This document shows positions 10,106 to 22,550 of a stretch of 64,000 bases of DNA, piece after piece (position 1 is the first letter of the stretch; every line of letters starts with the position of its first letter). The notes below the pieces were generated by a model. That model made no database searches, was not told where the DNA came from, and saw only the letters and a list, made by a program, of their open reading frames with translations. A program made the position numbers and the translations under genes. Source of the stretch: Symsagittifera roscoffensis (Eukaryota > Xenacoelomorpha > Acoela > Convolutidae); NCBI RefSeq assembly GCF_963678635.1, contig NC_087062.1, positions 58,854,129 to 58,918,128 on the forward strand, in the 5' to 3' direction.

Positions 10106-10610
10106 TTCAATAACGCGTTTCTTTCACGTGGATCGATAAGCTTAAAAATGGAAGCTGGGATTTTAAACAAAATTATTCAAAATCGACTTCAGTTGTCCTC
10201 GAAGAAGGAAAAATGAATTTAATTGAAATTTTTTGACAAGCAATCGGCGTTTCTTGTCAATAAAAAGTTTTAAATTTTGTTTGAGTCTCAACCTAAAAGG
10301 CTTCAGTATAACACATCATTGGAACCCATTATGAGGGTTATTTGTCATACTTAATTTAGCATAGACAGAACAAGCATGTGAAATTGAATGTTCTCATTCT
10401 CAGTTTTTTTGTTGCAGCATTTGAATGGATAAAGCCCTATACGCACGCATGCTTGATACACAAGTGAGATTGAGACCGTAGTTTTATACGATCAGTCCTT
10501 TTCTCCGACAAGAGTAGCTTGTTTTAGTGCAAAGTTAATCGAGAAACTAGATTTTGAGGGATACCGTTTATATATCCCGAACATTTAGCCGCGATGGACT
10601 CTAATGCTTA

Positions 10611-11321
10611 CACTTGCGAAGCGAGTGTTTTAGGACGAACCGTCTTTTTTTCCCAAACTAAGTCGCAAATATTGGTGCCACTGTTGGGGCACCTTTGCAG
10701 CTTTTTGATAGCATGTGCTTCGACCTTCAAAAATAAGTTGACACAGTTGATGCATTTAAATTCATCAGCTGAACCGAAAAAAGCTATGTGTTTCAAACAA
10801 CATAACAATAATGAAGCTCCAAACAACCTAACATTAAAACAATTGATTTCAGAAGTTTTCATATCTTGCAGTTTTTTGAAAATGCACAATTTATACATAA
10901 TTTGGCTTTATGCTTTGCAATTTGTTACATCCAAAGTTAGTGTGGATGCCTTCAGTTTGTTATATTCCAAATTATTACATGCAAAATTGAGTGTATTTGT
11001 ATGTAGTGCCATTTTGCTGAGTCTCATTGGCAAATTTTTAGCATATGTAGCTGTGTTATTAGTGACTAGTGATTTTCGGTTATTAAGCTTGCGTGGCTGA
11101 GTTGATAGTGTGTGAGACTCAAAATAACTTGATTACAGTAGGTCGTAGATTCGAATCCTACACGTAGCAGAGTTTTTGCTAATTCGAGGCTTATTTCTAC
11201 TTTTTCTTATTTCATTTGATTGAGTTACTTTTTGGTTGTGTTCTCGAAAGTCTTTGCAAAACGCAGCCACTTGATCACGGGCTAATACTTACAAGGTGGG
11301 CGAAGCGCAGCTTCGCCTCCG
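10611..11321 (+). mobile_element. TA-flanked MITE carrying a tRNA-Leu-like core (copy 2)
   Basis: It begins CACTTGCGAAGCGAGTG right after TA (10609-10610) and ends GCGCAGCTTCGCCTCCG before TA (11322-11323). The body matches the copy at 1482-2137, including AAGTCGCAAATATTGGTGCC and AGCTTTTTGATAGCATGTGC. The tRNA-like core at 11089-11167 has A box TGGCTGAGTTG and a good B box ATTCGAATCCT. A 168-codon opening across it is a chance reading of repeat DNA. Confidence 0.7.
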
Positions 11322-11323
11322 TA

Positions 11324-13499
11324 TAAAAACTATTTTTGTAAAACTTTCCGTGCTTGACAGTTATGCGCGCTTTTAAAAATGATTATCAATGCGTAATCTG
11401 GATTTGTTTGAGCGCTGCGAATTTCTGCAAATTTCCGCGGCGCTGATATAATCATGCCAGAACAATTTGAGGGAAACTAATTGTGGCCAATAGTTTCTGG
11501 ATTGTGTTTTTCAGATCTGTAAGTTGCTTTTCTTCCAATGATTAGATCTGTATTTTCTCGCCTTTTTCCAATTTTTAAAGGTTTTCTGCCGCTCAGCTTT
11601 TAAAAGTAGCAAAGAACAATCAAGAGCTCAGGTAGCCGTCAGCAAGGTCTGATTCACGAGCACTCTACTCAGGATACGAAATATAAGCGGAGCGGAGGAA
11701 TAGTTGGAAAAATGCATGGCTTCTCATGTCTATCTAACGTTTGAAAAATTTGGGTTTTTTCTAATGTAATTTGTGCATGTTTACGCTTGGTTGTTTTAAT
11801 ACACTGCAAAATTTCCCTTTGTGAAAAAAAATTGAGTTAAGTACTCATTTTTGAGATGCATGGCTTCCGGTGAGTTTTCCTTTATCTTAGTTTGTTTGGT
11901 CTTAATTTCTAACAACTGAGCGCTTTATTTTAGGTTATATTTGAAGTATTTCTAAAAATTCAGCAAAAAATTGAAATTTTTTCAATTTTTTTTCTACAAC
12001 TTTGAACAACTATCAGCCACACGTTGAGTTAAAATTTTGTGTGAAATAAAATTAAAAATACTTTGGGTAAGCAATCATTATCAAATTGGAACATTTTTTT
12101 TTCAAGTAAATCAGTTGTTACATTGCTTTGTTATAAACTCAGAGCTCTTTGTTATAAACTTCGAACCATTTAGCTGTGAGTTAACTGGTACGCTTTTACG
12201 CTTTCAAGGGCAAAAAACTCCGGCAAGACTTGTATTTTTTGAGTGCGGGAATTTCTTGCTTTTTAAAAGCTTATTTTTATACTACTATGTATCAGCTCAC
12301 TATTGTTGGCTTAATTGCCGCAGCACGCACTTTTTTTGAAAGTGCTGAATTTCTATACAATTTTACCATACCGTATCCAGCATTTGTAATGAGGCAGATA
12401 ACTGAGAATTGAACTTTTGTTTGCATCCCCGTTTCGGCATTTCGTGTGTTATCGATTTGAAAAATTTTGCTTGTTATATCGGTCTAGTTGCATCATACTG
12501 CACTGTTTGAAAAAAGGAAAGGAGATTCGGAAACTCAAACGTTATTATAGCATTTTAGTTAGTATAACATTTGTATTTTTTTCACGGCTCAACGGGTGTC
12601 TACTTAACTTTTGTCCGCCTGGTTAGTGCCATTTTAATTTTGTCTTGATGTTAATTGGACGTTGGCAATCGTTTTTAGTTTTTGGCTCGGTTTTTTTTCG
12701 AATTACATTTTTTTGACAATTGTATATCAAGTGAAAGCGAGGCGGCTTGGGCAAAAATGACGAAGTTAATTGAGCAAAATTTGCTTAACTTTTTTCAATT
12801 TGATGTGATTTTTTTCTGAATTTAGATGCCACAACGTAGATTGTTTTTTCTCCTTTGGCATTTTACATTGTTGTTGCTCTTATTTTTTTATTTACTTTGC
12901 TGTTTGTTATTGATTTCGACTGATATTTTTTGGCTAGTGACCTAATTTCGAGTCATTTCAAGTGAAAGGTTGTTATTCATGATTTGCGCACTTTGCTTAG
13001 ATTGTTGCTTAAATTGATTAGAGTAATCGCTAGCAGCGTATAAAATGTCTTTTTACAGCAGTTGATGCGACTGATGTTTTTATTACTTTTTTTTTGAAAA
13101 ATATATTTTTAAAACAAAATTAATTTTGCGAGAGCATGTGTCTTCTCATCGGAAGTTGGATTTTCTCGTTAGAGTAAGCGATAGTATCTATTATGAAACT
13201 ATAAAAGTCTAAAACTCTCCAGAAAACTTTTTAAATTTTAAAAAATTTTAGCTTAAAACTTCTTTATATCGTATATTGGTACGAAATTTTTTTTTGAAAA
13301 ATCCGACAATATTTAAACCGGTTGATGCATAAACTAATAAATTCTTACTACGGATGCCGCAAAAAGCACCAAAGATAGACGTTGAGATAGAAGGCTGGGT
13401 ATTCTCGCATAATATAAACTGATATTCTCCATGAAACTTTCATATTTTGTTCAACCAAAGCATTGCGTTTTTGTAAAAATTGTCATGACACGATTAGAA
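11324..13499. other. AT-rich intergenic DNA without recognised features
   Basis: There is no coding-like composition, RNA gene or complete repeat unit. The small openings here (for example 12037-12339) are low-complexity Phe/Leu-rich readings of AT-rich DNA. A short block near 12930-12970 echoes the CTAGTGACCTAATTTCG motif of the repeat at 54480. Confidence 0.5.
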
Positions 13500-14972
13500 A
13501 AATTTTAGTTTTTCTCGGACATTTCTACTGATATTCAAAAAATTTTATCAATTGAAAGTCCGGCTACTCCCCTGTGTGCCTGCATACTCTTCATGAGTCT
13601 CTTTTCAATTGACCCCTTTGTTTACAGCTTTCGAAAACTCTGGAGGAATGTTTGACCCATATTTTTGAATTCCTATGTGATCTCGAAAACTACCCTTCTC
13701 AAATCTCAGATTTTGTTATCAATGAGTGAAACAATTTTGAAAAGCTCCACGCAAAAACGGCTACACCCAAATTTTTTACACATGATGTTATGGTGTTCGG
13801 AATAGTCAAATTTTTGATTTTTGGCCGTTTTATGAATCTTTTTGTCTTTTCTCGAAAGATATTCTCAAATCTGATTTTGTGCGTTCAATGGAGATGATGG
13901 ATAAGGGGAAGCTCCCGTACATTAGGGGTCACTTGCAAAGGTGTTTTGTATATTCTAGAGAATTACCCTAACAAGACTGAGTTGTTGGGTTTCATCGTGA
14001 TATCAGATTGCGTGAATCCCTTCTGCATAAACGGCTACGCATAAACGGCTACTCATTTTTTTCACACAAAAAACTATGATTTTGTGAAGTGTCAAAATTT
14101 TGATTTGTTGACCGTTCTTAGACTTTTCTCATTAATTATCCAGCCAAATCTGAAATCATGGGTTTAATCGAATCAACAGGTAGTTGAAAACCTATTTTTA
14201 TAATTTGGTCTGCCCAGTTTAATTAGGAAGAAAGTTATAGCCTTCAAAAAAGTCAAAGCTTTGAAACGTTGATGGTGTTTTGGAAACTTTTTGACGTAAC
14301 GCAAAAACTACCGTGTCAATTCTCAGGTTGTGTTTAATCTAGAGACACGGTTTTGGGAATCGTCTCTGCTAAGTGGGCACAATCTGGTTTAACAGAAAAA
14401 AAATTAATTACTTAGATTAAACACTTAGAAATTATTTTGATCGTTTCTTGAAGTTTTTCATCGTTTCTTAGATTTTTTGACCGTTTTCTGGAAACTGTTC
14501 GAATTTTCTTATAATTACACAATCAAATCTGAGATCAAAAATTCAATTCAAAGAACCGGTTGCACTAATTTTTTCTGCAGAAGCGGCGACTCCTTAACTT
14601 TTTGTTAGAGAAAGGTTATTTTTCTGGGCAAAATGATTTCAATGTTTTGCTGTTATTTTGCTGTTATCACTTTTTTTAGTAGAGAAACAAAAAAGTTTTG
14701 CCGTTCTCTTTTATTTTAGTAAATAAACAAAAAAGTTTTGGTCAAAGTTCAATTCTTGCGATCAAATTTTTTGTGTCACATCGTTATAGCAATTTAATTC
14801 AATGTCAACACGTACCTCCAGCTTCAGCTGGACTCCTAGTGTTTTTCATCGATATATTCGAAAATTTTGGTTCATTTAGTTCTTTTCAACATTAAAAAAA
14901 AATTCTCACTATCTTTTTTATGTTTGTGTTTTTTCCAAGTGGTGCGAAGCTCCGCTTAGACTCTGGGTAAAT
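13500..14972 (+). repeat. Degenerate tandem block R6 plus GCGAAGC-type 3' end
   Basis: A second, longer copy of the R6 block of the RFX intron, with five or so diverged units of about 190 bases sharing CTTCTGCATAAACGGCTACG and GTTATGG-TTCGGAATAGTC. It finishes at 14940-14972 with GGTGCGAAGCTCCGCTTAGA and CTCTGGGTA, the same 3' end seen on several other repeats in the window. This suggests R6 belongs to a larger element with that end. Confidence 0.55.
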
Positions 14973-15480
14973 GGAAGTCCTAATGCGCTGCTGTGAACGC
15001 AACCTTTTAATTTTTCTATCGAGAACGACGTGTAAGAAATCACTCTCTGGCGAGAATATTCTAAAAAAGTTTTATCAGCTGCACAACTTGTCGCTTATTT
15101 GATAAACCTTCCAAAGTTGGACAACTTCTTTGTTCGCATTCCGTGCGTCCTAGTTTATTTGCGTGCCTCCGGTTCGTTAAGCTGTGGCGTTTTGCTCAAA
15201 TGTTCAATCATTTTTCGGGTCTTCTCTGTTGTACGGCCCATGCAGAAAATAGAACGGATCTCTAACTATTTTTTTCCTTTTTGCTGCAATTTTGTCCCCT
15301 TCCCCACAAATAAGAAAAGGAAAATCGATCACAAGAAGCATAACCATCAGTGGTATCTTCGAGTCTCAGTTCAGCCACTTCAACTCCCCTTAAGAAAGTT
15401 CCATAGCATTTTGATCCTTTTTTACGATCCCTCATACCGTTACGACCTTTATTTAGGGGTGTCTTAGGAGGTATTATTGA
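14973..15480. other. Unassigned intergenic DNA
   Basis: Openings on both strands here overlap each other and show no domain. Nothing supports a gene. Confidence 0.4.
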
Positions 15481-15502
15481 GGGGGGGGGGGGGGGGGGGG
15501 GG
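15481..15502 (+). repeat. 22-base poly-G tract
   Basis: An uninterrupted run of 22 G in otherwise AT-rich DNA. A similar run lies at 22528-22550. Confidence 0.95.
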
Positions 15503-16359
15503 TAGTTGAAGAGATCCGAAATACCGATTACAGAAAAGACTGATTTCAGAAGAAAATCCATAAAAGACCAAACACGGCCACGATTTACTGATAAAAGGTC
15601 CAGTTATAGAAAATACTGAATACCTCCAAAACACAGAAAACCCCAACCTTTATATCATTCACCCTTCATTTCTGATTTTTTTCAAGGTTTTTTTAAATTC
15701 TGATTTACTTAATTAAGCTGCTCCTATAGGTGTTTTTTCAACCTTGTCATTTCTTCTGCTAGAGCTATGTTTTTCTAGTCTTGACTTATTTTTCTTGATT
15801 TTAATTTAGTTTTTGGTCTATGTTTGCTTTGAATAGACAAAAATACTTGGAGTAAAGGTTAAATCTTGAACTGATTGCATGCTTTGCATGTACGTGAGTG
15901 TTTTAAGCTATTTCGAAGAACAGTTTTAATGAAAAAAAAACAGGTACCCGTTTAATTGGGGAAATGAGTTGATATTCGTGTTGTTTTGTTCACATTCTTA
16001 ATCTGTTCATTTTCGATAATTTGCCAAACTTGATACTTAAAAGTTCATCTAATGCCTCCAAAAAAGCAGTCGCAGATAATTGAAGAGACCTTCAAAAAAC
16101 TCAAAATAGAATTTTGACCCCGTTTGATGACATCAGCTTTCATCTTGAGCTCTCAACTTGGCGTGCTATAGGAACTGAGAGGTCGAGCGATTTATCTCAG
16201 CTGACAGAGGACTTCAAGACAAAAAATAGTATGTCATGACTCCAAGAGCATGAAATACCGGAGCTTTTCTCGAACTCAAAAAAGATTTAACGTGGTGTCA
16301 TACTAACATGATTGGCGCAAATCAGCACCGCTTTAACGTGGTGACAAAAAGTTTTCAAT
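15503..16359. other. Unassigned intergenic DNA
   Basis: No recognisable gene. The motif TTTAACGTGGTG occurs twice (about 16287 and 16331), just before the minisatellite. Confidence 0.4.
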
Positions 16360-16735
16360 TTTTTTAACAAGTTGCAAAAAATGATTCACTTTTTTCTACA
16401 AAATGCGAAAAGTGTTTCAATTTTTTGGACAAGATGCAAAAAGTATTTCGCTTTTTTTCCACAAAATGCAAAAAAAATGTTTCAATGTTTTTCAACAAGA
16501 TGCGAAAAGTTTTTCATTTTTTTCTACAAAATGCGAAAAGTGTTCCACTTTTTTTGACAAATTGCGAAAAGTGTTTCAATTTTTTTGACAAGACGTGAAA
16601 ATCGTTTCATTTTTTTTTTACAATATGTGAACAAATTTTTCACGTTTTTCCTACAAAATGCAAAAAGTGTTGCCGTTTTTTCTACAAAATGCGAAAACTG
16701 TTTGAATTTTTTTGACAAGATATCAAACAACAATT
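16360..16735 (+). repeat. Minisatellite, about ten units
   Basis: Tandem units of roughly 30-38 bases. Two alternating forms are seen: TTTTTTGACAAGATGCGAAA with AGTGTTTCAA, and TTTTCTACAAAATGCGAAA with AGTGTTCCAC. Openings on both strands (60-69 codons) are repetitive by-products of this array, not genes. Confidence 0.85.
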
Positions 16736-16789
16736 ATTTACAAAAATAATTAATCAAAAAGTTGTCGCGCAGCAGAAGAATTCTGGAGG

Positions 16790-17175
16790 TTCTCTATGGA
16801 ACGTAGAGCTGGAAGAGGTTCCATCGCTGGGGGTTGTTGTGGAGGGGTCTTTTGAGGCGTCATTTTTTCTTAGAAGCCCTCATCTTCATCTATTGTGAAA
16901 GGGTTTTTCGGCTGATCCTGCTTCCTCCCAAGGAAAGAGGAAACTGTTGACTGGTTTAGCCACATATCTAGAGTCAGGAGTGTCATGTTAGTTCATTCCC
17001 ACAAGCTCAGACTTTTCCTTCATCATTTGCATTGCTCCAAGTTGGTTCTCTGTGATGGGTATTTGTGTCATATGATGTTCGTTGAAATCCCTTCGCATCA
17101 GTTCCATCATGTGCCAGACTTGAATTGGGATGTCCATTTGTGCCAGAAAAACTCCAGAGACTGTTTCTCGCACTT
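16790..17175 (-). pseudogene. Possible piece of a Polinton-like fossil
   Basis: A minus-strand stretch of coding-like sequence including ITENQLGAMQMMKEKSE and upstream acidic/proline-rich sequence. It has a more even base composition than its surroundings. It lies about 1.5 kb from the polymerase fossil below, and its opposite strand would suit a second gene of the same virus-like element. It is broken. The family assignment is a guess from position and general look. Confidence 0.3.
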
Positions 17176-17307
17176 AAATTTGTACTAGATCAGGCGAAAA
17201 TTTTACCGAGTATATAAGAATGTACCGCTGTTTTGCACTGAGAAAATCGCTTTGAGCAATAAGTTGAGCAAAAGATACAGAGTAAAAAGAACGATTGATT
17301 TACAGCA

Positions 17308-17390
17308 GGTAGTTGACGGTAGTTAAGTTTAAATTAAACTGCTTGGAGCTAAGATAGGAGGTAGTTGACGGTAGTTAAGTTGAAAATAAA
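17308..17390 (+). repeat. Short direct repeat
   Basis: GGTAGTTGACGGTAGTTAAG occurs twice about 50 bases apart (starting near 17309 and 17358). The two copies could be remnants of a duplicated target site or element end, but no element between them was recognised. Confidence 0.6.
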
Positions 17391-18115
17391 ATGATTTTCA
17401 GTTAAGAGTGAGGGGTACCTTCAACTCGAATATGTGGGTTTAACCAATCAGACTTGATTTTCCAAACTTGGTCTGTAGTCGTGTCCCATCAGATTTCAGC
17501 TTCCTTCTATGGAATTTCTATATAAAAGTCGGGTCCACTCGGAAACAAAGTCTAATTTTAGGTACTTTTCACACATTGTCGTTTCCTATCGCAAAAATGT
17601 TCATTTTTGTTCTAGTTTGCCTTTTAAGGACTTAAATCTTCCAAATAAGTAAAAACATACACGAAAGCAATCGCAAAAATGAATGACTAAGAGTTGTTTG
17701 CTGTACAAATAAGAAATAGTGCCGATATAAGTAACAAAAGAGAGAAAAATGATAATTAAATTAGCAATGCCACAAGTTTTCTCATCACCTCATTTAAAAT
17801 TTTTGTATATAATCAATGAGAAACTGATGATTTTTGAGTAGATGGTTAAGTTCTTTGATTTGTTTGTAAAATTGAGAGGATAGCTTGAAATTGATGAAAT
17901 TTTCAAAGCAAATCTCTGAAAATCTTATTCCAAACCTTAACATGCAAGATTTTGAATTTCGAAAATCTTTAAAGAAATGGAGGAAGGAAGAACTTTGCTA
18001 GGGAGTTTTTACAAATTTGGGTATCGGGTAGGGTATAAAAAGAATTTGATGTATTTTTTTGAATAACTTCAAATTTTCTAGAATGACTAATGTTTCTTTC
18101 CTAGTCAAATGTAAT

Positions 18116-18463
18116 TCAGCCGTAATTTTTGAAGCTTTGATACGCAAAAGTAAACTCTTTGATTGAGTAAATTTCCCTAAATAGACTGTTATTTAGTCGG
18201 AGAACTCTATTTTGGACAATATAAACATTCAAAAAATTGTGCAAAAAGTAAGAGTCAACGTCTATTTCATCAACTAGAAAATCAAGTGGAAATTTTCTTT
18301 TTTCTTGTGCAGTAACTTCAAGATATTCAACTGATTTTTGATAGACATTTTGAATTAATGATAGAATAGTTTTCAAAATAAAAAGTTGATCTTTTTTTTT
18401 GAAATACTTGATTCTGATTGGTTGACTCTGAAATTGAAAAGCCAACTTTTTCTGTAACAGCAA
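18116..18463 (-). other. Uncharacterised 115-codon opening
   Basis: An opening on the minus strand rich in Phe, Lys, Leu and Ile, with no domain that I recognise. It lies between the two pieces attributed to a virus-like fossil and could belong to it, or could be chance in AT-rich DNA. Confidence 0.2.
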
Positions 18464-20812
18464 ACAGAAACATATTCATTCTGAAGTTTTTATGCTAAAA
18501 ATATTTGTTATATACATTGTATAACTACTTTAAAAATATGAAATGAAAATAAATCACTGAAAAAATTTCTGCGACATTTCAAATCTCCCACTTTGATATG
18601 TAGCAAGTACTAATTTCTTAATTTCCATACTTAATGTATCTCCAATTTTTTAGATGCCGTAGCTGAAAAAAAAACCAGAAAGTGCAGTGTGGGGACTTCT
18701 TTGGAAAGACGAATAAATCTCCAAAACGCAGCTCGACACCGGAAAAGCTGCTCTAAAGGAATTTATTCTTGTTATGATTCAGACATTTGATTTACAATGA
18801 GCAGGAAATCAATTATCACGTGGCTAAAAAGCATGCTCCATCAACTTCCAAGCAATCAAGGGTTGGCTTGTCATGCGAACAAGAGTTTCCGAGTGACTGC
18901 TTTCTCCAACAACATCGGAGAAAAAACCAAGGATTGAACCAACGGAAATCAAGTGATACGGTGGCAGACTTGAACAAGATTGTGAAGGAGGAAGAAGAAG
19001 ATGGAGAGAAACTCAAATAGGAGTCGAGTGCTTGTCAACATTTTCTGGTGGATTCGGAGATGGAAAACGGGAGACATTAGGTGTTTAACTTTCAAATTTC
19101 AAAGTTAGATACCAAATTTATCAACGAGAAGCTTGAAGAAGTCTTCAACAAGCTCGATTCAGCCAAAAAAAAACAGGATTGATCTTGAATTTCTTCTTCG
19201 TAATGTCGAAACGAGAGAATAAAGGTATTACTACGCACACAAAAACAAAACTTTGTTCGAAAAAAATTGCATTTACTGTGTATGAAAGCGGGTTTGATGA
19301 CAATCCGGGGAAAAGTCGAAAAATTTGATATCGTGGAGCAATGCATACAAGAACGCCAGAACACTAAGTGGAGGTTCAAGTTCATCACAAATGTCATTGT
19401 TTTCGCTGCACAACTAAAAACATTTCAATGGGCTGTCTTTTTACTGTATTACTCGAGCCTTTACTGAAAAACCATTCAGTAAACTGCCTTTTATCGGACA
19501 AAGATAAACAACCAGATAAAGATCATCTTTGCCTTTTCCGTGTGTAAACAATGTATGTGCATGGTCATAGTAACCTCGACGCTCATACATCTCAGCTGTT
19601 TTCAGAGTTGATATCAAATTCTGGATACGATCCGAAGAACTTTCGCGGACTTGCCATCAATGATTTACCTCTTTTCGAGGGAATAGTTGAATGCAACATA
19701 TTCATCTATGATTTTGACCTTCAGAAAAAGAATATGTTAGAGAATTAGCCAGGCGAAGTTTGGAAAATTTGATAAAATTGTGAAACTGTTAAGGTTTAAC
19801 AATCATATTTATTCTTTCTTCAAGTGTTTTCGATGTACTAGCTATGACTGTTTCTTCAACTAGTCGGACAATTTCAACAGACATCTTATGACTTGTAAAG
19901 GTCGAGTGTATCAAATGTGTGTACACTTCGAGAAACGCTATTTGAAAAAATGGAAGGGTTTAATATCCCAGTTTCGAAAGACAACACACTATTCAACAAC
20001 CTAGCCATTTTCGATTTTGAGTCGAATGTGTTCCTTCAGATGAGCTGAATGCTACCCAAACAACAACCTGGATTGGAAAACACGTTCCAATTTCTGTATC
20101 AATACCGTTGAACCTGATAGATGAACTGATTTTTCTTTATAACAAGGATCCGCAAAAACTTATCATCGATTTTGTAATCAATCTTGAAGTTTTGGCTGAG
20201 AAAAGTAAGCTCAAAATGAGAACAAAACTTCAAACTGTTGAAAGAGTAGTGATGTCGAAAATTTTCCAAGAGTTGAATGAAAGATGTCAAAATCATTCAA
20301 CTAAAAACTTTTAATTTGAAGACAAATGTACAGAGGATACAGAGTAAACTGATATGTCAACTCAAACTTGAGAGTTCAAAAAAAATCAGCTGATTGATTT
20401 GAAACAAAATCTTAAAATTTAAGTTAACATTTTACCTGTTCTTGGGTTTAACAGTGGAAGATATGATCTGAACTTGATCAAGGGCTATGTGATTCCATTA
20501 ATCAATGATAAAGAAGCTGAACCAAAGGTTATCAAAAAGGCTAATGATTTCATATCCTTCAAGTTTGGAGACATACAGTTTCTCGATATCATGAAATTTT
20601 TGATTGGAACAACATCTCTAGATCTTTTCCTAAAGCCTACAAAGCAAGTAAGACAAAATAGTTTTTCCCTTATGAGTGGGTTGACAGTGCCGACAACTCG
20701 AGAATGAAGAGTTACCTCCATACCAAGCATTTTTCAGTAAACTGAGAAACAACAATCCTCTTGATAAAAATTTTAGGGATCATCAGAACTTGAGATCAAG
20801 TGGACTTGATGA

Positions 20813-22036
20813 CAGGGAGCACGATACTATATCGATAGTATCGTTCGATACATCGATATATCGATACTCGATACCGATACTTTTTTTGTCTCCGATACTT
20901 CGATACCGATACCGATACCGATACTCGATCTGGATTTATCGCAACTTTTGATAGAAACGATACTTGAAATTTTAAATTCCGATACTTTGTCAATTTTCGC
21001 TCGGTCGGTTGTTATAATATTCGCCTTAAATTCCTTAATTTCACCTTTTCAGTTTTCACCTTAATTTCGCTCACCTTAAATTTTCGCGTTTACGGAGCGC
21101 TCTATCTTCTTTTGATTTCTTTGCTTGATTTTTAAGAAGGCAGTTTTAAACTAGCTGTTTTTGTTTTGGTGATAACTGTGTGATAAGTGACCGGCATGAA
21201 AGTCAACCATTTTTTGTTTCAGAGTTTGATTATGGATGACACTGATACTAACATTGACGAAACTTTGCCAGGCGATGACTCGAATATCGAGAATTTGGAT
21301 AATTCAATAATGGGACAACCTGGATGAGCTGATTTCGCAACTTAAGCCTCTTAAGGAATGTACTATGGATCTAGAGGAACACTCGACGGGCGCAAAAACA
21401 GCTGTTAGTATTCTTAAGTTTCTGAAACACAGATCAGCTTCAGCTTCAAGAAACCCACTCGGAAAAGCGATAAAAAGCGTATGGTACAAATGGATTTCAC
21501 CTAATATGATTGCAAAAGCACTGCTTTACGCAGACGGAAAATTTCATGATTACATCCGACACAAGATGGTGCCTAATATTGACGGCGGTGAGCATGGATA
21601 TACCAACCCGGAATCCAGTTACAAGAGTTTCAAGGATCGCGAGCAGCAATCAACAGGATTTGATATTTTGAATGCCCTGGACGGCTTTGTGTCATCTAAC
21701 GTAGACGCCGAGTGCCTGTTTTCTTGGGGTGGCTCTCAAAAAATTACCTTCAAGGTCAGATGAAACCGGCTACCCACTCGCGCAATGTATTTCTAAATAA
21801 ATGTCAGCATTTGCTTTGAATTTTTTTTTATTAATAAAAATGTTCGACAAAAGGTTTTTTATTTCTGAGTCTATTTTAAGATACAATACAAAACAATACT
21901 TTTCCCGATACTCAAAAGCTATTTTCAGAAAAAAACGATACCGATACCACTTAAGCAGCAAAATGATACCGATACCGATACTTCAAATTAGATGCCCGAT
22001 ACCGATACCGGAAGTTTGTCGGTATCGAAGTCCCTG
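20813..22036 (+). mobile_element. hAT DNA transposon, internally deleted, 8-bp TSD
   Basis: A 1224-base element starting CAGGGAGCACGATAC and ending GTATCGAAGTCCCTG, imperfect terminal inverted repeats (12 of 15 match). It is flanked by the exact 8-bp target duplication CTTGATGA (20805-20812 and 22037-22044). Both subterminal regions are packed with GATACC/GGTATC repeats, probable transposase-binding sites. Inside is an ATG at 21232 opening an acidic N-terminal piece. A separate 132-codon opening (21365-21763) holds a hAT C-terminal dimerisation-type region with SSNVDAECLFSWGG, comparable to the A-S-x-E-R-x-F-S block. The catalytic core is missing, so it is non-autonomous. It inserted into the Polinton-type fossil. 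Confidence 0.92.
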
Positions 22037-22527
22037 CTTGATGAGCAGCAAGCACTAAAGAAACTTCAAATTAAGATATTACCTTCATCTGGATGGGATA
22101 ATTACAAATATTTACTTGAGATTTGGCAGAAACATGGAATGACTACCTGTAAAGATTTTTTTGCAGTGTTACAACAACAAAGATATTGTTCCAACCCTTG
22201 AAGCAATGCAAAAATGGTTCAGTTTTATCATCAAAATAAAATTGATATGATAAAACTTGAATGTGTTCTTCCAAATCTGGCAAATGTTTGTCTGCACAAA
22301 TCAACCAATAAAAAATTCTACGCATTTTGCGAAAGTGATGGAGATTTTTGCGAGAAAATTGGAGAGGATCTGACGGGCGGACCTTCAATTGTGTTTAAAC
22401 GAAAAGCTGTTTCAGGGACTCATCAAATATCTGCAAATCAATCTTTGGAATTGATGCGAGCCAGCTCTATCCCTATTCAATGTGTCAAGATATGCCAACA
22501 GGATTGTACAAAAGATTTTTTCTATTC

Positions 22528-22550
22528 GGGGGGGGGGGGGGGGGGGGGGG
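22528..22550 (+). repeat. 23-base poly-G tract
   Basis: An uninterrupted G run within the polymerase fossil region, similar to that at 15481-15502. Such runs can expand in genomes and are also assembly-sensitive. Confidence 0.9.

Noticed and set aside
10594-11100. 168-codon plus-strand gene
   Set aside because: It coincides with the MITE copy; the same region in the other copies has stops, so it is chance.
12037-12626. Cluster of small Phe/Leu-rich openings
   Set aside because: Low-complexity readings of AT-rich DNA with no domain, no splice context and no conservation signal.
16372-16733. Repeat-containing small proteins on both strands
   Set aside because: They are translations of a minisatellite and appear in three frames equally.
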